Notes: generated by a model not told the origin, from the sequence alone. DNA of 64,000 nucleotides from Agrobacterium tumefaciens (GCF_000834635.1 NZ_JXQV01000003.1:124001-188000), one strand, 5' to 3'. Positions 44,276-53,097 are shown, numbered from the stretch's first letter. Program-made: numbers and translations.

Positions 44276-45541
44276 TCAGCTATCGGTTTCGCGGCGTGAG
44301 AACATGCCGAAAAGCGTCTTGCTGTTGCTCTTGGAAGCACCACTCGCCGTCATGGCAGCACGCCCGGAAAGCTTCGGCACCACCACGATCCGCTTGACCT
44401 CGCCGCGCTTGAAGGCCGCCAGAAAGCGGTTGTAATCCTTGAACACAACGCAGCCATTGGACTCGCCGCGTCGGGCCAGCATGTAGGTATGTGCCAGCAG
44501 TCCGTCACGGCCATGCGGGTTGACGCCGCTTTCCGGCGTCAGGCGAATGGCCTCGACGCCATGAAACGGCGCTTCGCGCATCGTCAGGCGATAGCTGGAT
44601 GGTGGCGTGGAGCCACGCATCTTCACATGCACGAAATCAGGGTTGTCCCGCATCTTGCCAATACCGGAATGCGCTTCCAGCTTCTCGCCGCTGGGCAGAT
44701 GAACCACGCCTGCGGAAATATCATAGATCGCCGTTCCATTGCCGCGATCCGGCCATGGAACCGCATCCATCTTGGTTTCGCGCATCGGATTATCAGGCCG
44801 CGCAAATGCTACCATCGTATTTGTTGGCGGGCTTTTTGACGCTGGCGTCGGAACGGAAGCCGGGGCTGCAAGCTGATTGTCTACGGATGAGGATCTGGCC
44901 GGGCGCGGTGTCGGCTCTACATCCGCAGCGCGCGCAATTTCGGGGCGGAAGCTCGGCAGCGGAACGGTTTCCGGCAGCAGATCGATCTCCGCATCGGCAG
45001 TGGCTTGCGGCTTGCCGAGCGCCACTTCAAATGCCGGATGCTCCTTCGCCTGCGTTTCCAGCATGGCGAGTTCGGGCGCATCAGCCGTGCGCCCCAACGC
45101 CGAATCGACGATGGCGGAAGGCTTCAGCGCGGCAAGAGCCTGCGCGGTGGCCTGTGCATGCGCGTTCATCGCAACGGTCGCACCGTAGCGGTCGGCAAAA
45201 GCCTTGGCACCAATGTGGTGTTCGGCGGCCAGACGCACAGCCTTTTGGCTGCCATGGCCGGTTGCCGCAAGGCGGGAGAATTTGCGAATGTGAACATTGC
45301 GCTCGACCACGTCGAGCGTCGTGCGCTCCAGACCTGACACCAGCATCTTGTCGAAGCGCTGTACCCCGTGGGAGGCCTGCGCCATGCCGTGAAGCGATGC
45401 AAAGGCAGTCACGGCGCACACGCTTGCCAGCAAACCGCCGCCCAGCAGAGCCGAGAACTTGCCCAAGCCAACGGACTTACGTTTTTTGGGGAAAGCGCTG
45501 CCAACGCGCGCATCGTTACAGGCCACGGAAAATGACGCCAT
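44276..45541 (-). CDS. Membrane-anchored DUF2778 (Tlde1-like L,D-transpeptidase fold) protein
   Basis: 421 residues. An N-terminal membrane segment at about 28-50 (FSALLGGGLLASVCAVTAFASL) is followed by a long Ala/Pro-rich linker. The C-terminal DUF2778 domain (about 265-395) reads YDISAGVVHLPSGEKLEAHSGIG, DFVHVKMRGSTPPSSYRLTMREAPFHGVEAIRLTPE and HTYMLARRGESNGCVVFKDYNRFLAAF. His351 and Cys364 match the catalytic pair of the Tlde1 family, first known as type VI effectors acting on peptidoglycan tetrapeptides. There is no secretion system here, so a self-directed periplasmic cell-wall enzyme is more likely. Confidence 0.82.
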   Translation of the reverse strand: MASFSVACNDARVGSAFPKKRKSVGLGKFSALLGGGLLASVCAVTAFASLHGMAQASHGVQRFDKMLVSGLERTTLDVVERNVHIRKFSRLAATGHGSQKAVRLAAEHHIGAKAFADRYGATVAMNAHAQATAQALAALKPSAIVDSALGRTADAPELAMLETQAKEHPAFEVALGKPQATADAEIDLLPETVPLPSFRPEIARAADVEPTPRPARSSSVDNQLAAPASVPTPASKSPPTNTMVAFARPDNPMRETKMDAVPWPDRGNGTAIYDISAGVVHLPSGEKLEAHSGIGKMRDNPDFVHVKMRGSTPPSSYRLTMREAPFHGVEAIRLTPESGVNPHGRDGLLAHTYMLARRGESNGCVVFKDYNRFLAAFKRGEVKRIVVVPKLSGRAAMTASGASKSNSKTLFGMFSRRETDS

Positions 45542-45594
45542 GATACACTTTACTCAAACCAGTTACGCAAGACCGGACAAGACCGGCCATCGAA

Positions 45595-45825
45595 TTAGGA
45601 CCATGAAGAACAGGTGCAGCGGGCACCCACTTCATGGTGGACAGGTTTTGAGCATGCCGAATTATGGTAACCAAAGTCTTTACAAATCCCCTGAAACTGA
45701 AGTCTGTGAACCTTGAATGTGTATATTCGAGGCAGCGAGTACCGGCTTACCACACCAGGTACAGTGGCTGCGGCCAGATAACGTATCGCCTTGATTTCGA
45801 TGGGGACGGCAACCGATTCGCGCAT
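45595..45825 (-). CDS. Possible small protein of unknown function
   Basis: A 76-codon frame in a 430-base gap between the DUF2778 gene and pncA. CGGAG stands eight bases before its ATG, a good ribosome-binding site. The N-terminal half (MRESVAVPIEIKAIRYLAAA, then TVPGVVSRYSLPRIYTFK) looks protein-like, but the second half is rich in Cys and His and looks less so. I recognise no family. It may be a short gene truncated or frameshifted at its 3' end, or a chance frame. I see nothing else in the gap. Confidence 0.3.
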   Translation of the reverse strand: MRESVAVPIEIKAIRYLAAATVPGVVSRYSLPRIYTFKVHRLQFQGICKDFGYHNSACSKPVHHEVGARCTCSSWS

Positions 45826-45971
45826 CGATAATGCTCCGGCTATCTGCTGATTTGGATATTATTACGGCGGCTCAAAAGCCCGCCATGATCAATATCAACA
45901 ACGATGATGTTTAGGCTTGCACCGCATCGGTTCGCTTGGCATCTTCCACGCTCCACCTCGGAGGACACGAT

Positions 45972-46598
45972 ATGAAAGCGCTGCTGTTGGTCGATATCCA
46001 GAATGGTTTCTGCCCGGGCGGAAATCTGGCCGTGGCGGATGGCGATGCCATCGTGCCCATTGCCAATGCGCTCATCGCCAATGGCGGTTACGATCTCATC
46101 GTCGCCTCGCAGGATTGGCATCCGGCCAATCACGGCTCTTTCGCCTCCCAGCATCAGGGCAGACACCCGTTTGAAATGGGCGAGCTTTCCGGCAAACCCC
46201 AAGTCCTCTGGCCCGATCATTGTGTCCAGGGCACTGACGACGCCGAGTTTCACCCGGATCTGAACACCGATGCCTTCGATTACGTTCAGCAAAAGGGTGA
46301 AAATCCCGCCGTCGATAGCTACTCCGCCTTCCGCGACAATGACCAGCTGGCCACCACCGGCCTTGCGGATTATCTGGAGCGGCAGGGGGTTGAGGTGCTC
46401 GATATCTGCGGGATAGCCACGGACTATTGCGTCAGCTTTTCAGTGCAGGATGCGCTGGAGATGCTGCCTGATGTCAAGGTGCGCTTCATCGAAGATGCCA
46501 GCCGCGGTATTGACCCCGAAGGCATTCGAAAGGCCGTGGCCGCGATGCGCGAAAAAGGCGTCGCAGTCCTGAACAGCAGCGATATTCTGAATCTCTAG
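45972..46598 (+). CDS. pncA: Nicotinamidase / pyrazinamidase
   Basis: 208 residues from the ATG at 45972, with CGGAGGACAC upstream. It deamidates nicotinamide to nicotinate for NAD recycling and activates pyrazinamide. ALLLVDIQNGFCPGGNLAVADGDAIVPIANAL carries the catalytic Asp. SQDWHPANHGSFAS carries the metal-binding Asp and His residues. LWPDHCVQGTDDAEFHPDL supplies another metal ligand and the Lys region. VEVLDICGIATDYCVSFSVQDAL holds the nucleophilic Cys. The length is normal. Its stop overlaps the convergent DUF2164 gene by four bases. Confidence 0.95.
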   Translation: MKALLLVDIQNGFCPGGNLAVADGDAIVPIANALIANGGYDLIVASQDWHPANHGSFASQHQGRHPFEMGELSGKPQVLWPDHCVQGTDDAEFHPDLNTDAFDYVQQKGENPAVDSYSAFRDNDQLATTGLADYLERQGVEVLDICGIATDYCVSFSVQDALEMLPDVKVRFIEDASRGIDPEGIRKAVAAMREKGVAVLNSSDILNL

Positions 46599-46846
46599 CG
46601 AATAGACACGTACTTTTCCAAAACATCGATGTCCGAGGCAGCGTCTTCCATACGCCTACGGATCGCGTCATGGGCATCGCGTAGTCCCTGATTGTAGAAG
46701 ACAGGTCCCAGAATTTCAGCCAGCCGGTCAATCAGCATCTCAGCCTGAAGCGCACCGATATCGAGGTCCAGTTCATCGGCCAGAAAGGCCCGCGTGGTCG
46801 AAACCATGACAACCTTGTGCTGCTTATCGATCACCACGTCTACCAT
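46595..46846 (-). CDS. DUF2164 family protein
   Basis: 83 residues. LDIGALQAEMLIDRLAEILGPVFYNQGLRDAHDAIRRRMEDAASDIDVLEKYV matches the DUF2164 pattern of an E..IG.L.A..L.D....E..GP..YNQG.RDA segment, a small helical protein of unknown function. AAGGCCGGG precedes the ATG. The gene converges on pncA with a four-base overlap. No partner suggests a role. Confidence 0.8.
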   Translation of the reverse strand: MVDVVIDKQHKVVMVSTTRAFLADELDLDIGALQAEMLIDRLAEILGPVFYNQGLRDAHDAIRRRMEDAASDIDVLEKYVSIR

Positions 46847-46990
46847 CCCGGCCTTCCCGCTGCGCTGCAGCGCAAATCACGCTTCAAAGAAATCAATCTA
46901 ATCATTCCTTAAATTCGTTTGTGTTGAAATATCGCGCGATGGTACGAGCGGCGACCATAGTTTCCTATCGGCATTGGACCGCACCCTCCC

Positions 46991-47704
46991 ATGGCACATA
47001 CCACGTTTCAGTCCGGCATCCGGCTCGGATTGCCCGTTGCCTTTACCGTTATTCCCTTTGGCGCGCTTTTCGGCGCCATTGCCATTGATAATGGTCTCAC
47101 ACTGGTTGAGGCAACGTTGATGAGTGGCGTCATCTATGCCGGTGCAAGCCAGCTTGTGGGGATCGACCTCTTCAACCAGAACTTGCCTGCCTGGCTTGTC
47201 GTGCTGTCCATCTTCGCCGTCAATTTTCGCCATATCCTCTATTCTGCGGCCATGGTGCGCATCGTGCCGGAATGGTCCATCGCCCAAAAAGCGTTCGGCT
47301 TCTTCTTTCTGGTCGATCCGCAATTTGCCGAATCGGTGCGCCTGAAGGAAACCGAGGGCCGCGTGAGCTTTCACTCCTACATGGGCTATGCGGCCATTGT
47401 TTATACGTTCTGGATGATCTCGACCGTCGTCGGCGCGTCACTCGGAAATCTGATCGGCGATCCTAAGGCCGCCGGTTTCGATGTGTTGCTTCCCATCTAC
47501 TTCATGGGAACGCTGCTGGGCTTTCGCATGCGTGCCAATTTTTACCCCGTCATGCTGGCCAGTACTGTGGGCGCAATCGCCGCCTACCACTTCGTCGGCT
47601 CTCCCTGGCATGTCAGCATTGGCGCAGTCGCGGGCATTTTTCTGGCCGTCATCCTGCCACCGGCCAAGACCGATGACAGCATCGACAAGGTGGAGGCGAT
47701 CTGA
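46991..47704 (+). CDS. azlC: AzlC family branched-chain amino acid exporter, large subunit
   Basis: 237 residues, mostly membrane helices. FQSGIRLGLPVAFTVIPFGALFGAIAIDNGLTLVEATLMSGVIYAGASQLVGIDLF is the AzlC signature. NFRHILYSAAMVRIVPEWS and VDPQFAESVRLKE follow. With AzlD it exports leucine, isoleucine, valine or analogues (the azlCD and ygaZH systems). The stop overlaps the azlD start by one base (TGATG). The gene stands far from the ilv operon. No Lrp-type regulator is adjacent. Confidence 0.92.
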   Translation: MAHTTFQSGIRLGLPVAFTVIPFGALFGAIAIDNGLTLVEATLMSGVIYAGASQLVGIDLFNQNLPAWLVVLSIFAVNFRHILYSAAMVRIVPEWSIAQKAFGFFFLVDPQFAESVRLKETEGRVSFHSYMGYAAIVYTFWMISTVVGASLGNLIGDPKAAGFDVLLPIYFMGTLLGFRMRANFYPVMLASTVGAIAAYHFVGSPWHVSIGAVAGIFLAVILPPAKTDDSIDKVEAI

Positions 47705-48018
47705 TGGAACAGCTGTTCAACGCGCAGACATTGATCATCATCATCGCTGGCGCCATCGCCACCTATTTCACCCGCGTGGGTGGATATGTGCTGATGACGC
47801 GCATGAAAACCATCCCTCCCCGCATGGAGGCTGGCCTCAACGCCGTTCCCGTCGCCGTGCTGACCACGCTGGTCGCACCCGCCTTTTTCGAAGGCGGATA
47901 CGAGGTCAAGATCGGCATCGTCTTTGCACTGATCATCGGCCTGCGCTTTCCCGGCCTGATCATGCTGGTATCAGGCTGGGCGCTTGTCGTGGCTCTGCGC
48001 TACTTCGCTATCGTGTAA
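47704..48018 (+). CDS. azlD: AzlD family branched-chain amino acid exporter, small subunit
   Basis: 104 residues with four helices. LIIIIAGAIATYFTRVGGYVLMTRMKTIPPRMEAGLNAVPVAVLTTLVAPAFFEGG is the AzlD pattern, including the T-R-x-G-G motif of the first helix. It is the obligatory partner of AzlC, co-translated through TGATG. Its 3' end overlaps the convergent aminopeptidase gene by 11 bases. Confidence 0.9.
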   Translation: MEQLFNAQTLIIIIAGAIATYFTRVGGYVLMTRMKTIPPRMEAGLNAVPVAVLTTLVAPAFFEGGYEVKIGIVFALIIGLRFPGLIMLVSGWALVVALRYFAIV

Positions 48019-49843
48019 GCGGCTGCGTGACTGCCTCAAGCCATTGCTGCACGTCCGCATCCTGAATCAGCGGCGTCAGCTTTTCCCGAACCTGCGCGTG
48101 ATAGGCATTCAGCCAGTCCAGCTCTTCATCGGTCAGCAGTGAAATGATGATCAGGCGGCGGTCAACCGGGCACCATGTCAGCGTCTCGAACGATAGCATC
48201 GGCAACTCGCCACCCTCGATTGCCTCTGCGGGCCGCACATGGACGAGGTTTTCGATGCGAATTCCAAATGCGCCAGGACGGTAATATCCAGGCTCGTTCG
48301 AAAGGATCATGCCGGGCAGCAGCTCCTGCTGGGAAACGCGGGAAATGCGCTGCGGCCCCTCATGCACAGAAAGATAGGAGCCGACGCCGTGGCCCGTGCC
48401 ATGGGCGTAATCCGCGCCCGCCTTCCAAAGCGCGATACGCGCCAACGGATCGATATCGCAACCGCGTGTGCCGACCGGGAAGCGCGCAACACTGATGGCG
48501 ATGAAACCTTTGAGAACCAGCGTGAAGAAACGCTTCTGCTCTTCCGGCACAGCACCTATGGCAACTGTGCGGGTAATATCCGTGGTGCCGTTTATATATT
48601 GCGCGCCGGAATCGATGAGGAACATCTCACCCTCATTCAACGCACGGTCGCTATCCGTGGTCACGCGGTAGTGCATGATGGCGGCGTTTTCGCCAGCGCC
48701 TGAAATCGTATCGAAGGATATGTCCTTGAGCGGGTTTTGCATCATCTGCCCCACCCGTGTGCGCACCTCTTCAAGCGCTGTAACGGCCTTTGTTTCCGTC
48801 AGTGTGCCGGGCTGCTGCTTGTCCAGCCACGCCAGAAACTCCACCATTGCAACGCCGTCCTGAACATGCGCGGCCGCTGATCCGGCAATTTCCGCCTCGT
48901 TCTTGCAGGCACGCGGCAGCTTGACCGGATCGGGAGCCTCAACGACCTCACCACCGGCTTCGGTGATGGAGCGCGTCAGCGCAATGGGCGTAACATCCGC
49001 ATCGGCCAGAACACGGCCTGCCGCACTGGCAATGGCGTGAAGCCGCGCTTCAATCTCTTCAGGCGGAAGAAGCGTTGCAATCGGCGCGAGGTGCGCTCTG
49101 ACCTCATCACCCACCTTGCGTTCATCCAGAAACAGATCGGCACTGCCATCTGCATAGACAATGGCGCGTGCCAAGGGGTGAGGCGTGTGCGGAACATCAT
49201 TGCCGCGAATGTTGAAGGCCCAGGCAATGGAGGACGGGTCGGTCATGAGAACAGCATTGGCACCGCGCACTGAGACGATCTCGCCGATGGTTGCTATTTT
49301 CATCTGCGCGTGAATGCCGGTGACGCTGTCCGGCTGGATCGTCACAGGCTCCATCGGCGCAGCGGGGCGATCTTCCCAAAGCGGATCAAGCGGATTGCTT
49401 TCCAACAGAACGACAAAGCCGCCCTTATCGGACAAGGCCTTTTCAAAACGCTTCAGCTCGGCGCCGGTGTGCAGCCACGGGTCAAGCCCGAGGCGAAAAC
49501 CCTCCGGCGCCTGGTCAGCCAACCACTTGGAAGGCGGCGCGCCCACCAGATCACCACCCCGAAACGCGGATGGGTCCACCTGCGAGACAAGCTGCGTGGT
49601 GTAGCGTCCATCCACAAACACAATCGCCTCATGCCGGGTAACCAGCACCACGCCTGCGGAACCGGTGAAGCCGGTCAGCCACGCCATCCGTTCAGCGCAT
49701 GCCGGTACATATTCGCCCTGATATTCATCCGCACGTGGCACCAGAAAGCCATCGATACCAAGCGCGTCAAAGGTGGCGCGAAGCGCCTCCACACGTGCCT
49801 TGCCGAATTGTGGAGTGGATTTGTTTTCGAATGACTGGAACAT
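48008..49843 (-). CDS. Xaa-Pro aminopeptidase (M24B family, aminopeptidase P type)
   Basis: 611 residues, the long form with two creatinase-like N-terminal domains and a C-terminal pita-bread domain. LRATFDALGIDGFLVPRADEYQGEYVPACAERMAWLTGFTGSAGVVLV opens the first domain. The dinuclear metal site lies in MFLIDSGAQYINGTTDITRTV (two Asp), YAHGTGHGVGSYLSVHEGP (His), LSNEPGYYRPGAFGIRIEN (two Glu). It removes an N-terminal residue before proline in the cytoplasm. It converges on azlD with an 11-base overlap. Confidence 0.92.
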   Translation of the reverse strand: MFQSFENKSTPQFGKARVEALRATFDALGIDGFLVPRADEYQGEYVPACAERMAWLTGFTGSAGVVLVTRHEAIVFVDGRYTTQLVSQVDPSAFRGGDLVGAPPSKWLADQAPEGFRLGLDPWLHTGAELKRFEKALSDKGGFVVLLESNPLDPLWEDRPAAPMEPVTIQPDSVTGIHAQMKIATIGEIVSVRGANAVLMTDPSSIAWAFNIRGNDVPHTPHPLARAIVYADGSADLFLDERKVGDEVRAHLAPIATLLPPEEIEARLHAIASAAGRVLADADVTPIALTRSITEAGGEVVEAPDPVKLPRACKNEAEIAGSAAAHVQDGVAMVEFLAWLDKQQPGTLTETKAVTALEEVRTRVGQMMQNPLKDISFDTISGAGENAAIMHYRVTTDSDRALNEGEMFLIDSGAQYINGTTDITRTVAIGAVPEEQKRFFTLVLKGFIAISVARFPVGTRGCDIDPLARIALWKAGADYAHGTGHGVGSYLSVHEGPQRISRVSQQELLPGMILSNEPGYYRPGAFGIRIENLVHVRPAEAIEGGELPMLSFETLTWCPVDRRLIIISLLTDEELDWLNAYHAQVREKLTPLIQDADVQQWLEAVTQPLTR

Positions 49844-49931
49844 GCTTTGCTTTCCGAACGCCTGATATCAAGGCGGACCTTATCGCGTCACACTCGCCAA
49901 CGTCCAGCCGAAAGGCATGTCTTTACAACAC

Positions 49932-50828
49932 TCAATCCTGAGACAGATGGGTGGCCTTACGCAGATGGATGGTAACCCAGCCGTTGCGCCACAATGTGCG
50001 CACATGGGAAAGCTTCATGCCATTATAGGCCGATAGCACCTTCCAGCGTTGCGAGGCCAGAATGCCGGACAGGATGACCGTGCCGCCGGGGGCCAGATGC
50101 GTGACCAGCTGCGGCGCCATCTTGATCAGTGGGCGGGCCAGAATATTGGCAATGATGAGATCGAAAGGGCCGTGTTTGCGGAAAGCGTCGGAATGAAAAC
50201 CCGGGGCCGTTTCCAGAGACATGCCAGAGACGATGCCGTTCAGCTTCGCATTTTCCTTGGCCACGCGGATGGCGATTGGGTCGATATCCGTTGCCAGCAC
50301 CGGCACCGGCCGCATCTTGGCAACTGCGATGGCCAGCACGCCGCTGCCCGTACCCAGATCCAGCGCATTGCGAATGGTGCGAGACCGCAGCACCTGCTCG
50401 ATCATCTCAAGGCAACCCGCCGTCGTGCCGTGATGGCCCGTGCCGAATGCCTGGCCGGCTTCGATTTCAATCGCCAGATCGTTGATGCGAACCTTGTCGC
50501 GGTCATGCGAACCGTGAACGAGGAAGCGCCCTGCCCGCACAGGCGTCAGCCCTTCGAGCGACTTGGCAATCCAGTCCACATCAGGAATGATTTCGCGCTC
50601 GACGGTCAGATCGGGAAATGCAGAGCTCAACGCTTCCGTCACGCGGGCGCGGACATCGTCTTCATCGTTGGCGTAAAGATAGACGGATGTTTCCCAGATA
50701 TCGCGCTTCTCATCCACCTCGGTATTGGCGATGGCAATATCTTCCTCGCCGAACACCTCAGACAGCAAATCCAGAACTTCACCGGACTGGACTTCGGTGG
50801 TGGACACATAAAGACGGATTTCGCTCAC
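49932..50828 (-). CDS. prmA: Ribosomal protein L11 methyltransferase
   Basis: 298 residues starting at GTG (GTGAGCGAAATC), with GAGAGAG upstream. It trimethylates lysines of ribosomal protein L11 with S-adenosylmethionine. The N-terminal substrate-binding domain precedes the Rossmann methyltransferase domain: AFGTGHHGTTAGCLEMIEQVLRS, ALDLGTGSGVLAIAVAKM (motif I), VLATDIDPIAIRVAKENAKLNG and DLIIANILARPLIKMAPQLVTHLAPGGTVILSGIL. The length and motifs are normal. It follows the aminopeptidase gene region on the same strand. Confidence 0.94.
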   Translation of the reverse strand: MSEIRLYVSTTEVQSGEVLDLLSEVFGEEDIAIANTEVDEKRDIWETSVYLYANDEDDVRARVTEALSSAFPDLTVEREIIPDVDWIAKSLEGLTPVRAGRFLVHGSHDRDKVRINDLAIEIEAGQAFGTGHHGTTAGCLEMIEQVLRSRTIRNALDLGTGSGVLAIAVAKMRPVPVLATDIDPIAIRVAKENAKLNGIVSGMSLETAPGFHSDAFRKHGPFDLIIANILARPLIKMAPQLVTHLAPGGTVILSGILASQRWKVLSAYNGMKLSHVRTLWRNGWVTIHLRKATHLSQD

Positions 50829-50923
50829 GGCTGAGGCTCTCTCTGCAGATGTTTCAAGCGTCAGCCTTTGCCATAAAAGCGTCTATAGTCCAATGGATTT
50901 CAGGCGATATTGTTAGCCCGACA

Positions 50924-51523
50924 TCAGCCCTTGGTCAGTTTTTCCAGCTTTTGCAGGGCAACATCGGGGTTCTCGCCGTAAGCGATGGTGCCCGCAAAGC
51001 GACCGTTACCATCCAGCAGGATCACCGATGCCGTGTGATCCATGGTGTAATCGCCATTAGGGTCTTTTTCGTCCACCGGCACTTTCTTGGCGTAAATGCG
51101 GTAACCCTTCAGCGTCTGCGCAATCTTGTCAGCATCTCCGGTAATGCCAGTAATGCGCTTGGAAACATTGGCTACATACTGGTTGAGAATATCGGGCGTA
51201 TCGCGCACCGGATCGACAGACACAAAATAGGCCTGCAACTTGGTTCCTGCAGGATCCACCTTCTCCATCCAGCCGTTCAGCTCGAACAGCGTGGTCGGGC
51301 AGACCTCGGGGCAATGGGTAAAGCCGAAGAACAGAGCTGTCGGCTTGCCCTGAAAGGCTTTCTCGGTAATGGGCTGCCCGTTCTGCGCAACCAGCTGGAA
51401 GGGCACGCCATAAACTTCCTCGACCATCTGGTCGCGGCTCTTGGTCAGTTCCATGGTCAGCCAGCCCATGACGCCAAGCAGGACAGCAACAGCGCCCCAA
51501 AGCGCAATACGGATGTTTTTCAT
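50924..51523 (-). CDS. SCO1/SenC family copper chaperone
   Basis: 199 residues from the ATG at 51523, with GAGGA five bases upstream. One N-terminal membrane anchor (IRIALWGAVAVLLGVMGWLTM) holds a periplasmic thioredoxin-fold domain. FFGFTHCPEVCPTTLFELNGW carries the CxxxC copper-binding cysteines, and DYTMDHTASVILLD near 165 the conserved His ligand. SCO1 proteins load copper into the CuA site of cytochrome c oxidase. A transmembrane-protein frame lies upstream on the same strand. No cytochrome oxidase genes are in the window. Confidence 0.92.
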   Translation of the reverse strand: MKNIRIALWGAVAVLLGVMGWLTMELTKSRDQMVEEVYGVPFQLVAQNGQPITEKAFQGKPTALFFGFTHCPEVCPTTLFELNGWMEKVDPAGTKLQAYFVSVDPVRDTPDILNQYVANVSKRITGITGDADKIAQTLKGYRIYAKKVPVDEKDPNGDYTMDHTASVILLDGNGRFAGTIAYGENPDVALQKLEKLTKG

Positions 51524-51650
51524 AGCATTCCTCAATCAGCGACAACCCGGCATCTGGGCCATGCTTCTATCCCAGTCGCATTGGTCTCGGCAATTGTTGA
51601 AAGGTCCGATTGGCCAAGCCGCGCTGATTTGTCTCAAACCCCGCAGGGCC

Positions 51651-51785
51651 TCAGAAACACCAGGCCACGCCGCTCTGCACGGCTGCGAGAAAAATGTTCG
51701 TTCCATGCCGCATCCAGCCCTGAAACGTCAGCACCAAAGCCAGCGAAACACCAACGGTGGCTACCGCTGCGTAAAGCAGTTTCAT
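51651..51785 (-). CDS. Small membrane protein of unknown function
   Basis: 44 residues. One hydrophobic helix, MKLLYAAVATVGVSLALVLTFQGW, is followed by MRHGTNIFLAAVQSGVAWCF, which may be a second amphipathic helix. Longer starts at 51809 or 51848 are possible, and none has a convincing ribosome-binding site. It lies 128 bases upstream of the SCO1-like gene on the same strand and could be in the same transcript. I do not recognise the family. Confidence 0.5.
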   Translation of the reverse strand: MKLLYAAVATVGVSLALVLTFQGWMRHGTNIFLAAVQSGVAWCF

Positions 51786-52030
51786 CTGTGCTGTCAGTAG
51801 AAATCTCATGAACACACTTATAGTGCCAAACAAACAGCCGCGAAACAAAAATAATGTGCTTGTATTAGCTCTTGCGGTGCGCCGTTAGGGAAAGTTTAAA
51901 TGGTTTTTGTGCAATATGATCGCCAGCGGTCGGTAAAGCACTGACATGATGTCACCCGGAGTTTTTCGGACACCGCATATTCCCAGAATCGAAGCGGCCT
52001 GCCAGAGAGCCGCCAGGAAAAGTTCAGAAC

Positions 52031-52498
52031 ATGTCAAACGCCATCAAGCAATCCGGCGCATATCTTGAAATCGTTTCCTTCCATCTCGGCGATCAGGAAT
52101 TCTGCATCGACATCATGGTGATCCGCGAAATTCGCGGCTGGGCGCCGGTCACACCGATGCCGCACACACCACCATATGTTCTCGGCCTCATCAACCTGCG
52201 CGGCGCAGTGATCCCGGTCATCGACATGGCTTGCCGTCTTGGCATGAAAATGACCGAGCCATCTGAGCGCTCCGCCATCATCGTCACCGATATCGGCGGC
52301 AAGCTCGTCGGCCTTCTGGTCGAGCAGGTTTCCGACATGATGACCATCAAATCCGAAGACCTGCAGCCTGCGCCGGAAATCATTCCGGAAGAGCAGCGCG
52401 ATTTCTGCCGCGGCATCGTCGCGCTGGAAAAGAGCATGGTCTGCTTCCTCAACCTCGATACGGTCATTGCAGACGAACTGTCGCGCGAAGCCGCCTAA
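52031..52498 (+). CDS. cheW: Chemotaxis coupling protein CheW
   Basis: 155 residues of one CheW/SH3-like domain. YLEIVSFHLGDQEFCIDIMVIREIRGWAPVTPMPHTPPYVLGLINLRGAVIPVIDMACRLGM is the classic pattern, including the NLRG motif that contacts the receptor. LVGLLVEQVSDMMTI and GIVALEKSMVCFLNLDTVI complete the fold. It couples chemoreceptors to the CheA kinase. AGGAAAAG lies upstream of the ATG. It is an isolated gene. The only other chemotaxis gene in the window is the CHASE3 receptor at 12.5 kb. Confidence 0.95.
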   Translation: MSNAIKQSGAYLEIVSFHLGDQEFCIDIMVIREIRGWAPVTPMPHTPPYVLGLINLRGAVIPVIDMACRLGMKMTEPSERSAIIVTDIGGKLVGLLVEQVSDMMTIKSEDLQPAPEIIPEEQRDFCRGIVALEKSMVCFLNLDTVIADELSREAA

Positions 52499-52528
52499 GG
52501 CCACGCTGCACCATCATTGCATTTGAAG

Positions 52529-52558
52529 AAACGGCGAGCCTTACGGCTTGCCGTTTTT
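52529..52558 (+). terminator. cheW terminator, overlapping the creA 3' end
   Basis: AAACGGCGAGCC and GGCTTGCCGTTT pair around TTAC and are followed by a T-run. The same bases encode the last residues and stop codon of creA on the other strand, so the hairpin is also a coding sequence. Confidence 0.82.
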
Positions 52559-53029
52559 CCATGTCACGGTCTGCCCATAAAGCGGCACCGTCGAAATCGC
52601 CATCTTAGCCGATCCATCGGTCAACTCGCGTGTGTGGACGAGGTAGACCAGCGTATCGTTGGCCTTGTCGTAAATGCGGTTCACGACCATCTTTTTCCAC
52701 ACCAGCGACATGCCCTGCCGGAAAACTTCCTCACCCTTTGTGCCGAGATCGATATCGCCCACTTCCACGGGGCCCGTCTGGCTGCACGAAATGGCATTGT
52801 TGGATGGATCTTCGAACCAGTTGCCGTTCTTCAGCCGGTCGATCACGCCGCGATCAAAATAGGTTACGTGGCAGGTCACACCCTTGACCTCAGGATCGGC
52901 AATTGCCTCGACAACGATGTCATTGCCCGTCCAGTCCACCCCCACCTTGCCGACAACCTCAGCATAGGCTGCGGTTGACAGCACAGCCGAAGCGGCGACA
53001 CCCATTGCGCAAAGTACCTTTGAAACCAT
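52541..53029 (-). CDS. creA: CreA family periplasmic protein
   Basis: 162 residues. A signal peptide (MVSKVLCAMGVAASAVLSTAAYA) is followed by the CreA domain: VVGKVGVDWTGNDIVVEAIADPEVKGVTCHVTYFDRG, EDPSNNAISCSQTGPV and EEVFRQGMSLVWKKMVVNRIYDKANDTLVYLVHTREL. The two Cys residues of CHV and SCSQ may form a disulfide. CreA is conserved in Proteobacteria but has no established function. The last codons are inside the hairpin that terminates cheW. Confidence 0.9.
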   Translation of the reverse strand: MVSKVLCAMGVAASAVLSTAAYAEVVGKVGVDWTGNDIVVEAIADPEVKGVTCHVTYFDRGVIDRLKNGNWFEDPSNNAISCSQTGPVEVGDIDLGTKGEEVFRQGMSLVWKKMVVNRIYDKANDTLVYLVHTRELTDGSAKMAISTVPLYGQTVTWKNGKP

Positions 53030-53097
53030 AACCCTAGCCCTCGTTGAGATGACATAGAGATAGGTGCTGCGGCGCAGACAACAAGCCCAGCTAATGG

